The notes beneath the pieces are model-generated. The model searched no databases and had not been told where the DNA came from. It was given only the letters and a program-made list of their open reading frames with translations. A stretch of 64,000 bases of DNA from Prevotella sp. (GTDB lineage: Bacteria; Bacteroidota; Bacteroidia; Bacteroidales; Bacteroidaceae). The stretch spans positions 16,857-80,856 of the forward strand of contig JAGAAJ010000130.1 of NCBI GenBank assembly GCA_017615355.1, given 5' to 3'. This document shows positions 8,746 to 17,539 of this stretch, in pieces (position 1 is the stretch's first letter; each line of letters opens with the position of its first letter). Position numbers and translations under genes: made by a program.

Positions 8746-11244
8746 TTACTTGAAAAGATTAACCAACGTACCTATCATCGTGGCGATGGAGGCTGTGGTA
8801 GATCCGATGGCAAGGGTCTCGGCCGTGCTTAGCTTGTTGCCTCGCTGCTTCGTAGGCACCACGATTTCGCAGCCGGGTTTGGGTTTGTGCTTACGGTCGG
8901 CCTTGGCCACGGTGCCGTTCATATAGATGATGTAGGTCTGTCGCCTTCTGGCGTTGTCGCCATAGCCACCGGCCTGGTTGATGTAGTATTTCAGCCTTTT
9001 TCCCTCAACGAAGTTCGTGGTATTCGGGTACATCACCTCGCCGTTGATTTTCACCATACTGCTGTATTCTGGCACGATGATGCGGTCGCCCTCGCGCAAT
9101 TCGATATCGGCACCGCTGCCAGGATTAGCCAAAGCTAGGTCAAGCTGGATGCCGACAGGGTAGGTGGCACTCATGTCGAGGCGGCTCACATCAATGGAGT
9201 CCTTGCCTCCTGAACGCTTGGCGGCATCGCGCAGCGACTCTTGACGTGCCAGCTCTTCGGCAGTGCGCTGGCGGATGAGGCGGGCGCCAGAGGGATAGGC
9301 TGTTTTCGACAGGCCGCCGGCGCGCTTGATGAGCTCGCTCAATCTTTCACCCTTCTTCGTCAGGGTGTAGGTGCCTTCAAACAGCACCTCGCCCTCAACG
9401 CTGATGTTCTGCTGGGGCAGGTAGCCGGGGCTCTTGCGAACATATACCTCGTCGAAAGGCTCCAAATGGAATGCCTCGGTGCCGTCAACGATAAAACCTT
9501 CCTTGATGGCGAAGGAGTAGTGGCGTGCTACGGTGTCCTGAGACTCAGTGGCGTAGGGGTCGATGATACGGCGGGCTACGTCGACCTTCACCATTGAGGC
9601 TGCATCAGTCGGTCCGCCAGCCTGAAGGATGAAGTCTTCCACCGTCTCATTGCTGGCGTAGCGGTAGATACCAGGATATTGTACCTCGCCGTGGATGGTG
9701 AGGGTAGGGGGCTCGATGGTCTCCTTGCGGCTGGCTACCCAGAGCACGTCCTCATTGCGAAGGGGCACGTCAGGTGATGTGCCGTCCATGATGCCCTTGA
9801 TGTCGACAGAAAGCACTTCCAGTGTGCGGTCTTGCTTCATACGATGCATGACGGCACGGCCGGTAAAGGCGTCCTCACTGATTCCACCAGCAGCCTCGAT
9901 GAGTGAGCGCACGGTGGTAATCTTACCGTCAATCTGGTAGGTTCCAGGATGGAACACGGCGCCTTTCACCTCGGTCATGTTCGAATAGCGTGCGATGATG
10001 GAGTCTACCCAGATAGAGTCGCCGTCGGCCATGCGGAATGTGCCGAAGTCGAACTCATCGACGGTGTGCACAGAATAGAGTGAGCCATTCTTACGGGTAA
10101 CTCGTACCGATGTCTTCAGGGCGTCGCCCGTAAAGCCACCGGCATATTTCAGCAGGGCGCTGAGGCTCTCGTCGGTCTTCATCTCGTAGAACATAGGACG
10201 CTTGATGCGGCCTGTCGCATTGACCAGACAGTCGTAGGCTCCAACGATGATGACATCGTTGTCGGTGAGTTTGACGTTGCCAGTAGCCTTGCCGTTGAGG
10301 ATGAAGTCATAGACGTCGACGGTGCTGACGAGCTTGTTGTTGCGATATACCTTGATGTTACGCAGCGTACCGATGTCGCTGATGCCGCCAGCCATGTAGA
10401 GTGCGTTGAACACGGTGGAGAAGGCTGAAAGCGTGTAGGTGCCTGGGTAGTTCACCTCGCCCATGACATTGACGAGGATGGTGCGTGTCTGGCCTACGCT
10501 CAGACGTATCTGGCTGTCGGCATAGCGTGAGCTGAGCTGTGAGCGCAAGCGTGCATTGGCCTGGGCCACAGTGAGTCCGCTGATCTGCACAGGACCGAAG
10601 CCCTCAATGGTAATGTATCCGTCAGGAGTGATAGTGGCATCGATGCTCTGCTGCGAGGCACCGTAGATTTCAACGGCTACAGCGTCGCCAGGTCCGAGAC
10701 GATAGTCGGCAGGCGTGGCGATGTTCATATTGGGCTCAAAGCTGAGGGCCTCGTTGTTGAAGATGTCGTGTCCGAAGATGCGATTTTTCTCTTTTTGCTG
10801 TTGTTCCAGCAACTGTTCGAGCAGAGCGATGGAGTCGACGGGCATGATGCCGCCCAGCTCAGCCTGCATCATCAGGAAGGTGGGATCGTCTTCGTTCTTC
10901 GTCGTCGACTGCTGCCTGATCATCTGGCTGCCACTGCCTGTGGTGCGCTGCTGTCCGTTGTTGGTGCGCAAACGGTTGTTGGCGTTGTTGATGGCCTCGT
11001 CAGCCACGCTTCCCATACCCGACTGCTGTATCTGCCGCTCGTACTTGCGCTTGATGCGCTGTATCTGCTGGATGTCGATGCCACGCTGCATCAGCTTGGT
11101 CACAATCTCGGTCTGAGAGGTGCCTTTTTCTTTCTCCTCCATAATGAAAGAGATGACCTGGTCGTCAGTCATTGTCGACTGAGCTAAGGCTGCGCTGCCT
11201 GTCAGCAGCAGCATGGCCAGCGCCAAGAGGAATTTTCTCATCAT
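8746..11244 (-). CDS. Outer-membrane polysaccharide export protein with multiple SLBB domains
   Basis: About 832 residues; I start at MMRKFLLALAMLLLTGSAAL because it gives a signal peptide (cleavage near SAALAQ), while the longer frame adds a non-signal leader. After a Gln/Asn-rich N-terminal region comes the Poly_export motif YRLGPGDAVAVEIYG near residue 180, then repeated SLBB beta-grasp blocks, each with the pattern GEVxxPGTY (for example GEVNYPGTYTLSA, GAVFHPGTYQIDG, GEVQYPGIYRYAS, GEVLFEGTYTLTK, GEVMYPNTTNF). This is the long Bacteroidota form of Wza, forming the outer-membrane exit. It lies 66 bases after yidC and upstream of wzz. Confidence 0.9.
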   Translation of the reverse strand: MMRKFLLALAMLLLTGSAALAQSTMTDDQVISFIMEEKEKGTSQTEIVTKLMQRGIDIQQIQRIKRKYERQIQQSGMGSVADEAINNANNRLRTNNGQQRTTGSGSQMIRQQSTTKNEDDPTFLMMQAELGGIMPVDSIALLEQLLEQQQKEKNRIFGHDIFNNEALSFEPNMNIATPADYRLGPGDAVAVEIYGASQQSIDATITPDGYITIEGFGPVQISGLTVAQANARLRSQLSSRYADSQIRLSVGQTRTILVNVMGEVNYPGTYTLSAFSTVFNALYMAGGISDIGTLRNIKVYRNNKLVSTVDVYDFILNGKATGNVKLTDNDVIIVGAYDCLVNATGRIKRPMFYEMKTDESLSALLKYAGGFTGDALKTSVRVTRKNGSLYSVHTVDEFDFGTFRMADGDSIWVDSIIARYSNMTEVKGAVFHPGTYQIDGKITTVRSLIEAAGGISEDAFTGRAVMHRMKQDRTLEVLSVDIKGIMDGTSPDVPLRNEDVLWVASRKETIEPPTLTIHGEVQYPGIYRYASNETVEDFILQAGGPTDAASMVKVDVARRIIDPYATESQDTVARHYSFAIKEGFIVDGTEAFHLEPFDEVYVRKSPGYLPQQNISVEGEVLFEGTYTLTKKGERLSELIKRAGGLSKTAYPSGARLIRQRTAEELARQESLRDAAKRSGGKDSIDVSRLDMSATYPVGIQLDLALANPGSGADIELREGDRIIVPEYSSMVKINGEVMYPNTTNFVEGKRLKYYINQAGGYGDNARRRQTYIIYMNGTVAKADRKHKPKPGCEIVVPTKQRGNKLSTAETLAIGSTTASIATMIGTLVNLFK

Positions 11245-11310
11245 TCTCTTTGTTACATTATTATATAATAATAACTCCTGTTTGCCACTTTTATTGTGAC
11301 AGGCCCTCAC

Positions 11311-13194
11311 TTAGCGCTTTTTCATCTGCTCGCGCATGCGCTTCATCTCCTCCTGCTGCTTCTGCATGGCCTCCAGACGGGCTGCCAGTCCGCTCTTTTT
11401 CTTCGGATTGTTCTTGTTTTCCTTGTAGTTGGCTTCAAGGATAGCAAGCAGCTTAGCGTCGTCGGTGGTCTTGCGCAGCGTCCACATGATGATGGCTGAG
11501 AAGAGCAGCGAGATGAAGTAATAGAAGTTCAGACCGCTACTGTAGTCGTTGAAGATGAAGAAGAACATCACGGGCATCAAGTACATCATCCACTGCATCA
11601 TCTTCAGCTGGCTGGCCTGCTGGCCAATCATCTGATCGCGCTGCTGGCGCATGGTCAGATAGCTATAAAGCAAGTTGCTGATACAAAACAGGATGCAGGT
11701 GAGCGACAGGTGGTCGCCGATGCCCCAGATGGGCTTGCTCCATTCAAAGATGGGGTCGTAGGTCGACAGGTCTTCCATCCAGAGGAAGCTCTCGCCACGC
11801 AGCTGGATAGCGTTGGGCACGAAGAAGAACATCGCAATCCAGATAGGCATCTGTATGAGCATCGGCAGACAGCCGCCCAGCGGGCTGACGCCGTATTGCG
11901 AGTACATCTGCATCATGGCCTGCTGCTTCTGCATCTGGTCTTCGGGCTTGTCGAATTGCTTCGTGGCCTCCTCGAGTTTCGGCTTCAGCACGCGCATCTT
12001 GGCACTCGACATATAGCTCTTCTTCACCATCGGGAAGGTGAGACCCTTCAGGAGCAGGGTGATGAGGATAAGCACGATACCCATGCCCAGTCCAAGGGCG
12101 GTGAGGCCGTCGAAGACATAGAGCGTAAACCAGCGGTTGATCCAGCGTACGAGCCACCAGCCCAGATAGACGAGGTCCTCGAGGTCGAGGTCGCGACCGA
12201 ACTGGCTTTGCTTGTCGATGTTCTTCAGAATCTGGAAGTCGTTGGGGCCAAAGTACATCTCAAATGCATTCGACTCCTGTGTGCTGAATGGTGTCTGCAG
12301 CTCGGCGGTGTATGACTTCAGGTAGTGCGACTCCTTCTTGTGTACCACACTGTTGAGGAAAGCCTCCTTCTCGAAGTGTTTCTGCGGGATGAGCACGGCA
12401 GCGAAGAACTGTGTCTTGAATGCCACCCAGTCCAGTGCCTCCTCAGGACGCTCTGTGTCGTTGCTGCCCTCGCTCAGGTGGTCAGTACCACCATCCACCT
12501 CCTTGTAAGTCAGTGAGGCATAGCGGTTTTCGAAGGTGTAGCCCTTCTCCTGCTGACGACATGAGTCTTTCCAAACCACGTTCATTGTCTTATGGCCTGG
12601 GTCGAAGAACTGGTCCATGCCCTCTGTCTTCACGTTGAAGTGGAGCAGATAGCTGTCGCCCAGTTCGTAGCTGATGATAATCTTCGCACCGTCAGTACCT
12701 GTAGCCGTCATCGTGGCCGTCTTGTCGGTGGCGTTTGACTTTTCGAAGTAGAGGTCGCCAGTATTGATGATTTCCTTCTTCGCATTGGCAGGCAGAGCGA
12801 AGCTCAGGCTCTGGTCCTTGTCGTCGAAGAGTGTCACGTCGGCGTTGCCTTTATAGTCCTTGTAGCCAAGTATCTTGGCTTTCTTCACCACGCCGCCCTT
12901 GTTGTAGATGGTCAGCTCCACTTTGTCATTCTTCAGCACCACCGAGTCAAGTGCCTGTTCCTGCAGGGCATTAAAGAAAGTGCGGGCGCTGTCGGCCTGC
13001 AGCTTCTGCTCTGCTGCCAGAGCGATTGCAGCGCTGTCCTTGGGAGCTTCCTCCTGGGGCTTGTTCTGCTGTTCCTGCTTGGCGGCAGCCTCAGCGGCAG
13101 CCTGCTGTTCGGCGGCCTGTTTCTGGCCCCACATGCTGAAACCTATCAAGACGACGGCTATGAGTACAAAGCCGATGAGTGTGTTTTTGTTCAT
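11311..13194 (-). CDS. yidC: Membrane protein insertase YidC
   Basis: Inserts proteins into the inner membrane, with or after SecYEG. The start MNKNTLIGFVLIAVVLIGFS, which gives the N-terminal anchor helix, is chosen over a frame extending 55 codons further upstream across the promoter. A large periplasmic beta-domain follows, then the conserved insertase core: GMGIVLILITLLLKGLTFPM, MQMYSQYGVSPLGGCLPMLI and WMMYLMPVMFFFIFNDYSSG. The C-terminus is a Lys-rich tail typical of the Bacteroidota type that can bind ribosomes. Length (627 residues) is normal. It is the first gene of the long minus-strand run that includes the polysaccharide locus, from which it is separated by only 66 bases. Confidence 0.96.
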   Translation of the reverse strand: MNKNTLIGFVLIAVVLIGFSMWGQKQAAEQQAAAEAAAKQEQQNKPQEEAPKDSAAIALAAEQKLQADSARTFFNALQEQALDSVVLKNDKVELTIYNKGGVVKKAKILGYKDYKGNADVTLFDDKDQSLSFALPANAKKEIINTGDLYFEKSNATDKTATMTATGTDGAKIIISYELGDSYLLHFNVKTEGMDQFFDPGHKTMNVVWKDSCRQQEKGYTFENRYASLTYKEVDGGTDHLSEGSNDTERPEEALDWVAFKTQFFAAVLIPQKHFEKEAFLNSVVHKKESHYLKSYTAELQTPFSTQESNAFEMYFGPNDFQILKNIDKQSQFGRDLDLEDLVYLGWWLVRWINRWFTLYVFDGLTALGLGMGIVLILITLLLKGLTFPMVKKSYMSSAKMRVLKPKLEEATKQFDKPEDQMQKQQAMMQMYSQYGVSPLGGCLPMLIQMPIWIAMFFFVPNAIQLRGESFLWMEDLSTYDPIFEWSKPIWGIGDHLSLTCILFCISNLLYSYLTMRQQRDQMIGQQASQLKMMQWMMYLMPVMFFFIFNDYSSGLNFYYFISLLFSAIIMWTLRKTTDDAKLLAILEANYKENKNNPKKKSGLAARLEAMQKQQEEMKRMREQMKKR

Positions 13195-13264
13195 CTCTTT
13201 TTTCTTTCTGGATATATAAATAAAAATGTACGCGCGCAAATTGCCTTTTGCGCAAATTTTGGTG

Positions 13265-13296
13265 CAAAGGTACGAATAAGCGAGCGGAAAACCAAA
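13265..13296 (-). promoter_or_regulatory. Promoter of yidC
   Basis: On the minus strand TTTG (13296-13293), 20 bases, then TACCTTTG (13272-13265). This matches the Bacteroidota primary sigma consensus (TTTG at -33, TAnnTTTG at -7). The predicted leader to the yidC ATG is about 65 nt. Confidence 0.75.
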
Positions 13297-13420
13297 GGAA
13301 AACTTGTTTTTCTTTGTTTTCCCGAGCGAAAGTACTTTCGGCGAAGCCAAAGTAATCAACTTTTTTCAGATAGAGTTGTACTTTTTAAGAAAAAAAGATG
13401 CTGGTTTCATCAAAAATGTC

Positions 13421-13428
13421 TATCTTTG
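13421..13428 (+). promoter_or_regulatory. -7 box immediately in front of the DUF3078 gene
   Basis: TATCTTTG matches the TAnnTTTG -7 box. The signal-peptide-bearing ATG lies at 13437, only 9 bases after the box, so the transcript would be leaderless or nearly so. A -33 TTTG is not evident at the usual distance. Confidence 0.5.
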
Positions 13429-13436
13429 CCGCAGTT

Positions 13437-14615
13437 ATGAAGCACATTTTATTCACATTTGCGGTATTTTTTGCGCTCAGCGCCAGTGCCGCCCGAGAGA
13501 ATAAGCCAGGTGAGGGACAGTATTACCGTCTCTTTGCACCGCTTACGTTCTATCACTCAGTAGCCAATGGCCAGCTGTCGATGTCGTCGCAGTCTAACGA
13601 CCAGATTGCGCAGGCTGTCGACAGGGCTTTGATGCACGTCTACCTGAACCGCCCCGATTTGGTGGAGATCACCGAGACGGAGCAGAAGGAGGCCGGCGAG
13701 CTGCGCCAGGATATCATCGAACAGCCTGTGGTGCAGGCTACCACGATGGTGGAACAGGCTGACCCTATGCCTGAGGCTCCTGAGGCCGACCCCGTAGAGG
13801 TGGTCGTAGAGAAGCCGAAGTTCTGGACACGCAAGGGTGATGGCTATCTGCAGTTCATGCAGAACTATGTGTCAGGCAACTGGTATAAGGGCGGTGAGAG
13901 CAACTACTCTGCAGTAGGCAGTCTCACGCTCGAGGCCAACTACGACAACAAGTCGAAATGGAAGTGGGAGAACAAGCTGGAGATGAAGCTCGGCTTCCAG
14001 ACTTCGCGTACTGATACCATCCACAAGTTCAAGGCCCACGAAGACCTGTTCCGCTATACCGGTAAGGTGGGTCTGCAGGCTGCTAAAAAATGGTATTATA
14101 CGCTGCAGGTACTGGCCTATACACAGTTTGCCCGAGGCTTCAAGGCCAACAACGTGAAGACCTTCTCCGACTTCATGTCGCCCTTCAACTTCAACATCGG
14201 TCTCGGTATGGACTACAAGGTGTCGTGGTTTAAGGACAAGCTGACGGGCACCATCAACCTCTCACCCCTTGCCGTCAACTACCGCTATGTCGATCGTACC
14301 GCGCTGGCCAAGAGCTTTGGTGTGAAGACTGACAAGCACACGCACTCACTCACCGACTTCGGTTCGCAGATTACTGCCTCATTAGAGTGGAAGATGAATG
14401 ACGTGGTAACGTGGAAGTCGCGTTTTTACGGTTTCTCCAGCTATCACCGAGCCGAGATTGAGTGGGAAAATACCTTTACCCTGCGTGTGTCGAAGTATAT
14501 CTCGGCCAACCTCTTCCTCTTCCCACGTTTCGACGATGCCAACATTCGCGACAGCGACTTGGGCTATTGGCAGTTCAAGGAATATTCCTCACTGGGCTTC
14601 TCCTACAATTTCTAA
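13437..14615 (+). CDS. DUF3078-type outer-membrane-associated protein
   Basis: 392 residues starting MKHILFTFAVFFALSASAAR, a clear Sec signal peptide; an in-frame upstream ATG exists but would spoil it. The second half (from about residue 130: GDGYLQFMQNYVSGNWYKGG) is rich in alternating aromatic and polar strands such as YSAVGSLTLEANYDNKSKWK and ends SSLGFSYNF with a terminal aromatic, as in outer-membrane barrels. The pattern matches the DUF3078 family of Bacteroidota, whose role is not established. It is transcribed divergently from yidC. Confidence 0.75.
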   Translation: MKHILFTFAVFFALSASAARENKPGEGQYYRLFAPLTFYHSVANGQLSMSSQSNDQIAQAVDRALMHVYLNRPDLVEITETEQKEAGELRQDIIEQPVVQATTMVEQADPMPEAPEADPVEVVVEKPKFWTRKGDGYLQFMQNYVSGNWYKGGESNYSAVGSLTLEANYDNKSKWKWENKLEMKLGFQTSRTDTIHKFKAHEDLFRYTGKVGLQAAKKWYYTLQVLAYTQFARGFKANNVKTFSDFMSPFNFNIGLGMDYKVSWFKDKLTGTINLSPLAVNYRYVDRTALAKSFGVKTDKHTHSLTDFGSQITASLEWKMNDVVTWKSRFYGFSSYHRAEIEWENTFTLRVSKYISANLFLFPRFDDANIRDSDLGYWQFKEYSSLGFSYNF

Positions 14616-14679
14616 TCATCGATAAAAACGACATAGATTCGTGTTTTTTCGATGTAGGAAGAAAAAAGTTGTGGAAAAA

Positions 14680-14711
14680 TTTGGCGGGATAAAAAAAAGT
14701 GTGTACCTTTG
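14680..14711 (+). promoter_or_regulatory. Promoter of the tRNA-Arg gene
   Basis: TTTG (14680-14683), 20 bases, TACCTTTG (14704-14711). It is a full match to the Bacteroidota consensus; the tRNA begins 23 bases after the box. Confidence 0.8.
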
Positions 14712-14734
14712 CACCCGCAAATCAGAAAACGGAT

Positions 14735-14808
14735 GGCTCCGTAGCTCAACTGAATAGAGCATCTGACTACGGATCAGAAGGTTGTGGGTTTGAATCCCGC
14801 CGGAGTCA
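14735..14808 (+). tRNA. tRNA-Arg (anticodon ACG)
   Basis: 74 nt fold as a cloverleaf: acceptor GGCTCCG pairs with CGGAGTC (one G-U), D stem GCTC/GAGC, anticodon stem TCTGA/TCAGA with loop CTACGGA, so the anticodon is ACG (inosine-modified, reading CGN Arg codons), and T stem GTGGG/CCCGC with loop TTTGAAT. Discriminator base A follows at 14808 and CCA is not encoded, as is common in this group. Confidence 0.96.
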
Positions 14809-14814
14809 CATAAG

Positions 14815-14845
14815 AGGCAGTCGAATGACTGCCTTTCTTGTTTTT
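14815..14845 (+). terminator. Terminator after tRNA-Arg
   Basis: Perfect 8-bp stem AGGCAGTC/GACTGCCT with loop GAAT (14815-14834), followed by T-rich sequence including a run of seven T residues. Confidence 0.85.
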
Positions 14846-14865
14846 TTGCTCTTTGGCGCTCTTGC

Positions 14866-15183
14866 TCAGTCCAAATGGAAGAGCTCAGGCAGGGGAATAG
14901 TGACGGGTGAGTTGTCGGCATTTACCTCCATGATGTCGGCCATCATGTCCCACCAGCGCTGGGTGATGGGGTCGACGTTCTCAGTGTCCTGTGAATTGCC
15001 GTCGCCCGTACACTCCTGGTAGGCAAAGAGGATGTTGGTGTCCTTGTCCCAGTAGATGCTGTAGTTCTGCACACCCTGCTCCTTGATCATCTTCACCAGC
15101 TCGGGCCAGATGGCGGCGTGACGCTTCTCGTATTCTTCCTCACAGCCAGGCTTGAGGAACATCTTAAAGGCAAATCGTTTCAT
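14866..15183 (-). CDS. rhaM: L-rhamnose mutarotase
   Basis: A 105-residue dimeric alpha-beta barrel enzyme that interconverts the anomers of L-rhamnose. The family pattern is clear: KMFLKPGCEEEYEKRHAAIW, then EQGVQNYSIYWDKDTNILFA and a C-terminal QRWWDMMADIM. The His in RHAAIW and the paired Trp residues are the expected ring-binding positions. No other rhamnose catabolic gene is nearby, so it is probably an isolated copy. A glycosyltransferase gene lies 54 bases upstream on the same strand, separated by two heptanucleotide arrays. Confidence 0.93.
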   Translation of the reverse strand: MKRFAFKMFLKPGCEEEYEKRHAAIWPELVKMIKEQGVQNYSIYWDKDTNILFAYQECTGDGNSQDTENVDPITQRWWDMMADIMEVNADNSPVTIPLPELFHLD

Positions 15184-15186
15184 ATT

Positions 15187-15256
15187 GTTGAGAGTTTAGT
15201 GTTTAGAGTTGAGAGACATTTGTCTGTAGGTTATTGGTTAACGTTTATTGGCTATT
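15187..15256. repeat. Two adjacent heptanucleotide arrays
   Basis: 15187-15214 holds GTTGAGA, GTTTAGT, GTTTAGA, GTTGAGA; 15229-15256 holds GGTTATT, GGTTAAC, GTTTATT, GGCTATT. Each is four units of 7 bp. The second overlaps the 3' end of the glycosyltransferase gene and supplies its last codons and stop. The first, extended to 15220, matches the array in recQ at 29 of 34 bases. Confidence 0.75.
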
Positions 15257-16122
15257 GTCAGGAAATAGCCCAGCTTGTAGAGCTTGAAGATGCGCAGGGA
15301 GGGATGCTTGCTGCAGAGGATGCGACGCTCCAGCCAACCGAAGAGCCAGTGCCATAGGCAGATGAGCCAGCGCACAGGGGCGATGTGGATGCCTTCGACG
15401 GCGGTGAGCATCTGGGAATAGCCGCGCAGCTGCTGGCGCTTGTCGTGCAATGTTCGCAATCCCTCCTCGGTCTTGCTGACGAAGTGGGGGTTGTCCTCGA
15501 AAGTGAAGAAACCGGCTGGGTTGGCGATATGTGTGATGTTGATGCCGGCCTGCTTCAGCTGCTTGCCGAAGAGCACGTCCTCATAGCCGTAGGTGCGGAA
15601 TTGTTCGTCGAAGGGGTGTTCCACCATGATGCTGCGTCGCACCAGGAAGTTGGCGGTATGAAAGTGCTGATAGGGCCTCAGACGGCGCTGTTCAGCGGTG
15701 TGCATGTGCTCGTTGGCCTTCTCGTAGCGATAGCGCAGGTTGTTCTTTGGTGCCTCGCCCACTTTGTATCCTCCATAGACCACATCGCCGCCGGCCAGCA
15801 GATAGTTGATGATGAAACCTGGGTCGAAGATGGTCATATCGCAGTCGAGATACAGCAGCCACTCCTTTCGTGCCATCGAACACAGCAGATTACGTATGCG
15901 CGCACGCCCGATGTTCTCCTCCAGCGCCATAAAGCGACAATTCGGCCATTGGCTGATCTCCCAGCATTGCTCTACTAAGGCCTTGTCTGTAGAGCCATCG
16001 TCGATGACAATCAGTTCGAAGTCCAGATCCTTGATGGTTTGGGCCTGACGGCACAGTTCCTTGACCGTCGGCCTGGGGTCGGCGTTGTACATCGGGATGA
16101 GTATCGACAGCTCTTTTCTCAT
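15238..16122 (-). CDS. Glycosyltransferase family 2
   Basis: 295 residues from MRKELSILIPMYNADPRPTV; a longer open frame runs upstream through repeats and is rejected. GT-A features are the first strand LSILIPMYN, ELIVIDDGSTDK with the DDGS motif near residue 48, and the DxD-type motif LYLDCDMTIFD near residue 105. A GYEDVLFGKQL block follows near residue 185, a pattern of polypeptide- and chondroitin-type family 2 enzymes. The C-terminal LICLWHWLFGWLER looks amphipathic and may anchor it to the membrane. The last codons (LTIANKR) and stop are made of a tandem heptanucleotide array. The -7 box ends 9 bases before the ATG, suggesting a near-leaderless transcript. Confidence 0.88.
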   Translation of the reverse strand: MRKELSILIPMYNADPRPTVKELCRQAQTIKDLDFELIVIDDGSTDKALVEQCWEISQWPNCRFMALEENIGRARIRNLLCSMARKEWLLYLDCDMTIFDPGFIINYLLAGGDVVYGGYKVGEAPKNNLRYRYEKANEHMHTAEQRRLRPYQHFHTANFLVRRSIMVEHPFDEQFRTYGYEDVLFGKQLKQAGINITHIANPAGFFTFEDNPHFVSKTEEGLRTLHDKRQQLRGYSQMLTAVEGIHIAPVRWLICLWHWLFGWLERRILCSKHPSLRIFKLYKLGYFLTIANKR

Positions 16123-16130
16123 TTCAGGCC

Positions 16131-16138
16131 CAAAGGTA
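16131..16138 (-). promoter_or_regulatory. -7 box close to the glycosyltransferase start
   Basis: Minus-strand TACCTTTG (16138-16131) lies 9 bases before the ATG at 16122, so the mRNA would start at or just before the start codon. Confidence 0.5.
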
Positions 16139-16144
16139 CAAAAA

Positions 16145-16248
16145 AGTTGAGAGATGAGGGTGGGGAGTTGAGAGTTTTTTGCGCTTTGTTTCATAAAAAA
16201 AGTTAATGCCGAAGAGATAACTCCTCGCTCATAACTCTTAACTCCCAA
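16145..16248. repeat. Inverted pair of heptanucleotide arrays
   Basis: Left array 16145-16172: AGTTGAG, AGATGAG, GGTGGGG, AGTTGAG. Right array 16221-16248: CTCCTCG, CTCATAA, CTCTTAA, CTCCCAA. The right array resembles the reverse complement of the left, with 48 bases between them. The pair lies between the divergent promoters of the glycosyltransferase gene and rpsP. Confidence 0.65.
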
Positions 16249-16256
16249 ATAATTAG

Positions 16257-16264
16257 TACCTTTG
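16257..16264 (+). promoter_or_regulatory. Promoter -7 box of rpsP
   Basis: TACCTTTG, about 60 nt upstream of the rpsP ATG. The -33 region is a poor match. Confidence 0.55.
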
Positions 16265-16326
16265 CACCCGCTTTCACGAGATGGAAGCATGAAATTCAAA
16301 TTTTAACAATAAAAACAAATTAAAAC

Positions 16327-16869
16327 ATGGCAACAAAAATCAGATTGCAGCGCGGCGGTCGCAAAGGCTACGCTTTCTACAGCATCGTAATCGCTGACGC
16401 TCGTGCACCACGTGATGGTCGTTTCACTGAGAAGATTGGTTCTTACAATCCTAACACCAATCCCGCCACGGTAGACTTGAATTTCGACCGTGCATTGTAC
16501 TGGGTAGAGGTTGGCGCACAGCCCACCGATACTGTCCGCAACATCCTCAGCCGTGAGGGCGTGTACCTGATGAAGCACCTCAAGGGTGGCGTGAAGAAGG
16601 GCGCTTTCGACGAGGCTGCCGCACAGAAGAAGTTTGATGCATGGAAGGCCGACAAGCAGAAGGGTCTTGAGAAGGTGGCTGCCGACGAGAAGAAGGCAAA
16701 GCTGGATGCCGCCAAGAAGGCTCTGGACGCTGAGAAGCAGGTGAACGAGGCTATCGCCAAGAAGGTGGCCGAGAAGAAAGCTGCTGCCGCCCAGGAGGCT
16801 GCTGCTGCCGCTGCTGCTGAGAACGCAGCTGAGGCTCCCGCTGCCGAGGAAGCACCCGCTGAGGCTTAA
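16327..16869 (+). CDS. rpsP: 30S ribosomal protein S16 with long Ala-rich extension
   Basis: The first ~85 residues are S16: [40 protein letters not shown] and the [12 protein letters not shown] block. It binds 16S rRNA during small-subunit assembly. After this core the protein continues for about 90 residues of Lys/Ala/Glu-rich, probably helical sequence ending AEEAPAEA, giving 180 residues in all, a length typical for Bacteroidota rather than the 80-100 of other bacteria. The usual partner genes rimM and trmD are absent; instead a LolA-like gene starts 3 bases after the stop. Confidence 0.97.
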   Translation: MATKIRLQRGGRKGYAFYSIVIADARAPRDGRFTEKIGSYNPNTNPATVDLNFDRALYWVEVGAQPTDTVRNILSREGVYLMKHLKGGVKKGAFDEAAAQKKFDAWKADKQKGLEKVAADEKKAKLDAAKKALDAEKQVNEAIAKKVAEKKAAAAQEAAAAAAAENAAEAPAAEEAPAEA

Positions 16870-16872
16870 GAA

Positions 16873-17487
16873 ATGATGAAGCGCGTTTATCTATTGTTGA
16901 TAGCGCTATGCGTTAGCGTTGCCTCGTACTGCGATGAGTCGCAGGACGAGGCACGACGCATTTTAGAGAAGTCCTATGAGCTGGTTTACGGGCCGCAGGG
17001 ATGCACCTTCCACTATGACGTTAATCTGATTGGCGTCTACAAAACAGCGGGCACCAATTGGTTCAAGGGCAAGAAAAGCAAGTTCGTCGACGATCGTGCC
17101 GATTCGTGGAGCGACGGCGTGACGATGTACACCGTCTACCGCAAGAAGAAGGTTATTGAGATCAACGATGCCCAGTCAGACAAGCGCGACAAATACTCGT
17201 CGAAGTTCAAGTTCACGCTCGATGACTTCGACTACTCTATGGAGCGCACCAATGGCGGCATCATGATTTCGCTGAAGCAGCGTCGCGGAGCACGTGGCAC
17301 CGTGAAGCAGGCCAAGGTTCTTGTCAATGCTCAGACCTATGCCCCTATTCTCATCAAGGTGAAAGTGGCGCTGTTCTGGGCAAACATCAAAATCAGCAAT
17401 TTCAAGTCGGGTGGCATCAGCGACGACATTTTCGTCTTCCCCCGTGCCAACTACGGCAGTGACTACACTTACGATGACCGTCGCTAA
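16873..17487 (+). CDS. LolA-like periplasmic outer-membrane protein/lipoprotein chaperone
   Basis: 204 residues with signal peptide MMKRVYLLLIALCVSVASYC (start could be either of two adjacent ATGs). The mature part resembles LolA-like beta-sheet proteins: an early helix EARRILEKSYELV, strands such as TFHYDVNLIGVYKT, and the C-terminal DDIFVFPRANYG, comparable to the D-x-x-F-x-F-P block of that family. LolA carries lipoproteins from inner to outer membrane; whether this paralogue does so is inference. It is translated from the rpsP message, with only 3 bases between the genes, and its stop codon lies in the loop of the terminator hairpin. Confidence 0.65.
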   Translation: MMKRVYLLLIALCVSVASYCDESQDEARRILEKSYELVYGPQGCTFHYDVNLIGVYKTAGTNWFKGKKSKFVDDRADSWSDGVTMYTVYRKKKVIEINDAQSDKRDKYSSKFKFTLDDFDYSMERTNGGIMISLKQRRGARGTVKQAKVLVNAQTYAPILIKVKVALFWANIKISNFKSGGISDDIFVFPRANYGSDYTYDDRR

Positions 17488-17502
17488 GCGGCGGTTTTTT
17501 TA
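17477..17502 (+). terminator. Terminator of rpsP operon, overlapping a stop codon
   Basis: Stem ACCGTCGC / GCGGCGGT (one G-U pair) with the TAA stop codon as the 3-base loop (17485-17487), followed by seven T residues. Confidence 0.85.
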
Positions 17503-17539
17503 TGCCTTTTTTGAAAATGGCTACCCGCAAGGAGTGTGC

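Noticed and set aside
13195-13359. Longer N-terminus of YidC
   Set aside because: The extra 55 codons cross the promoter and would hide the N-terminal anchor helix.
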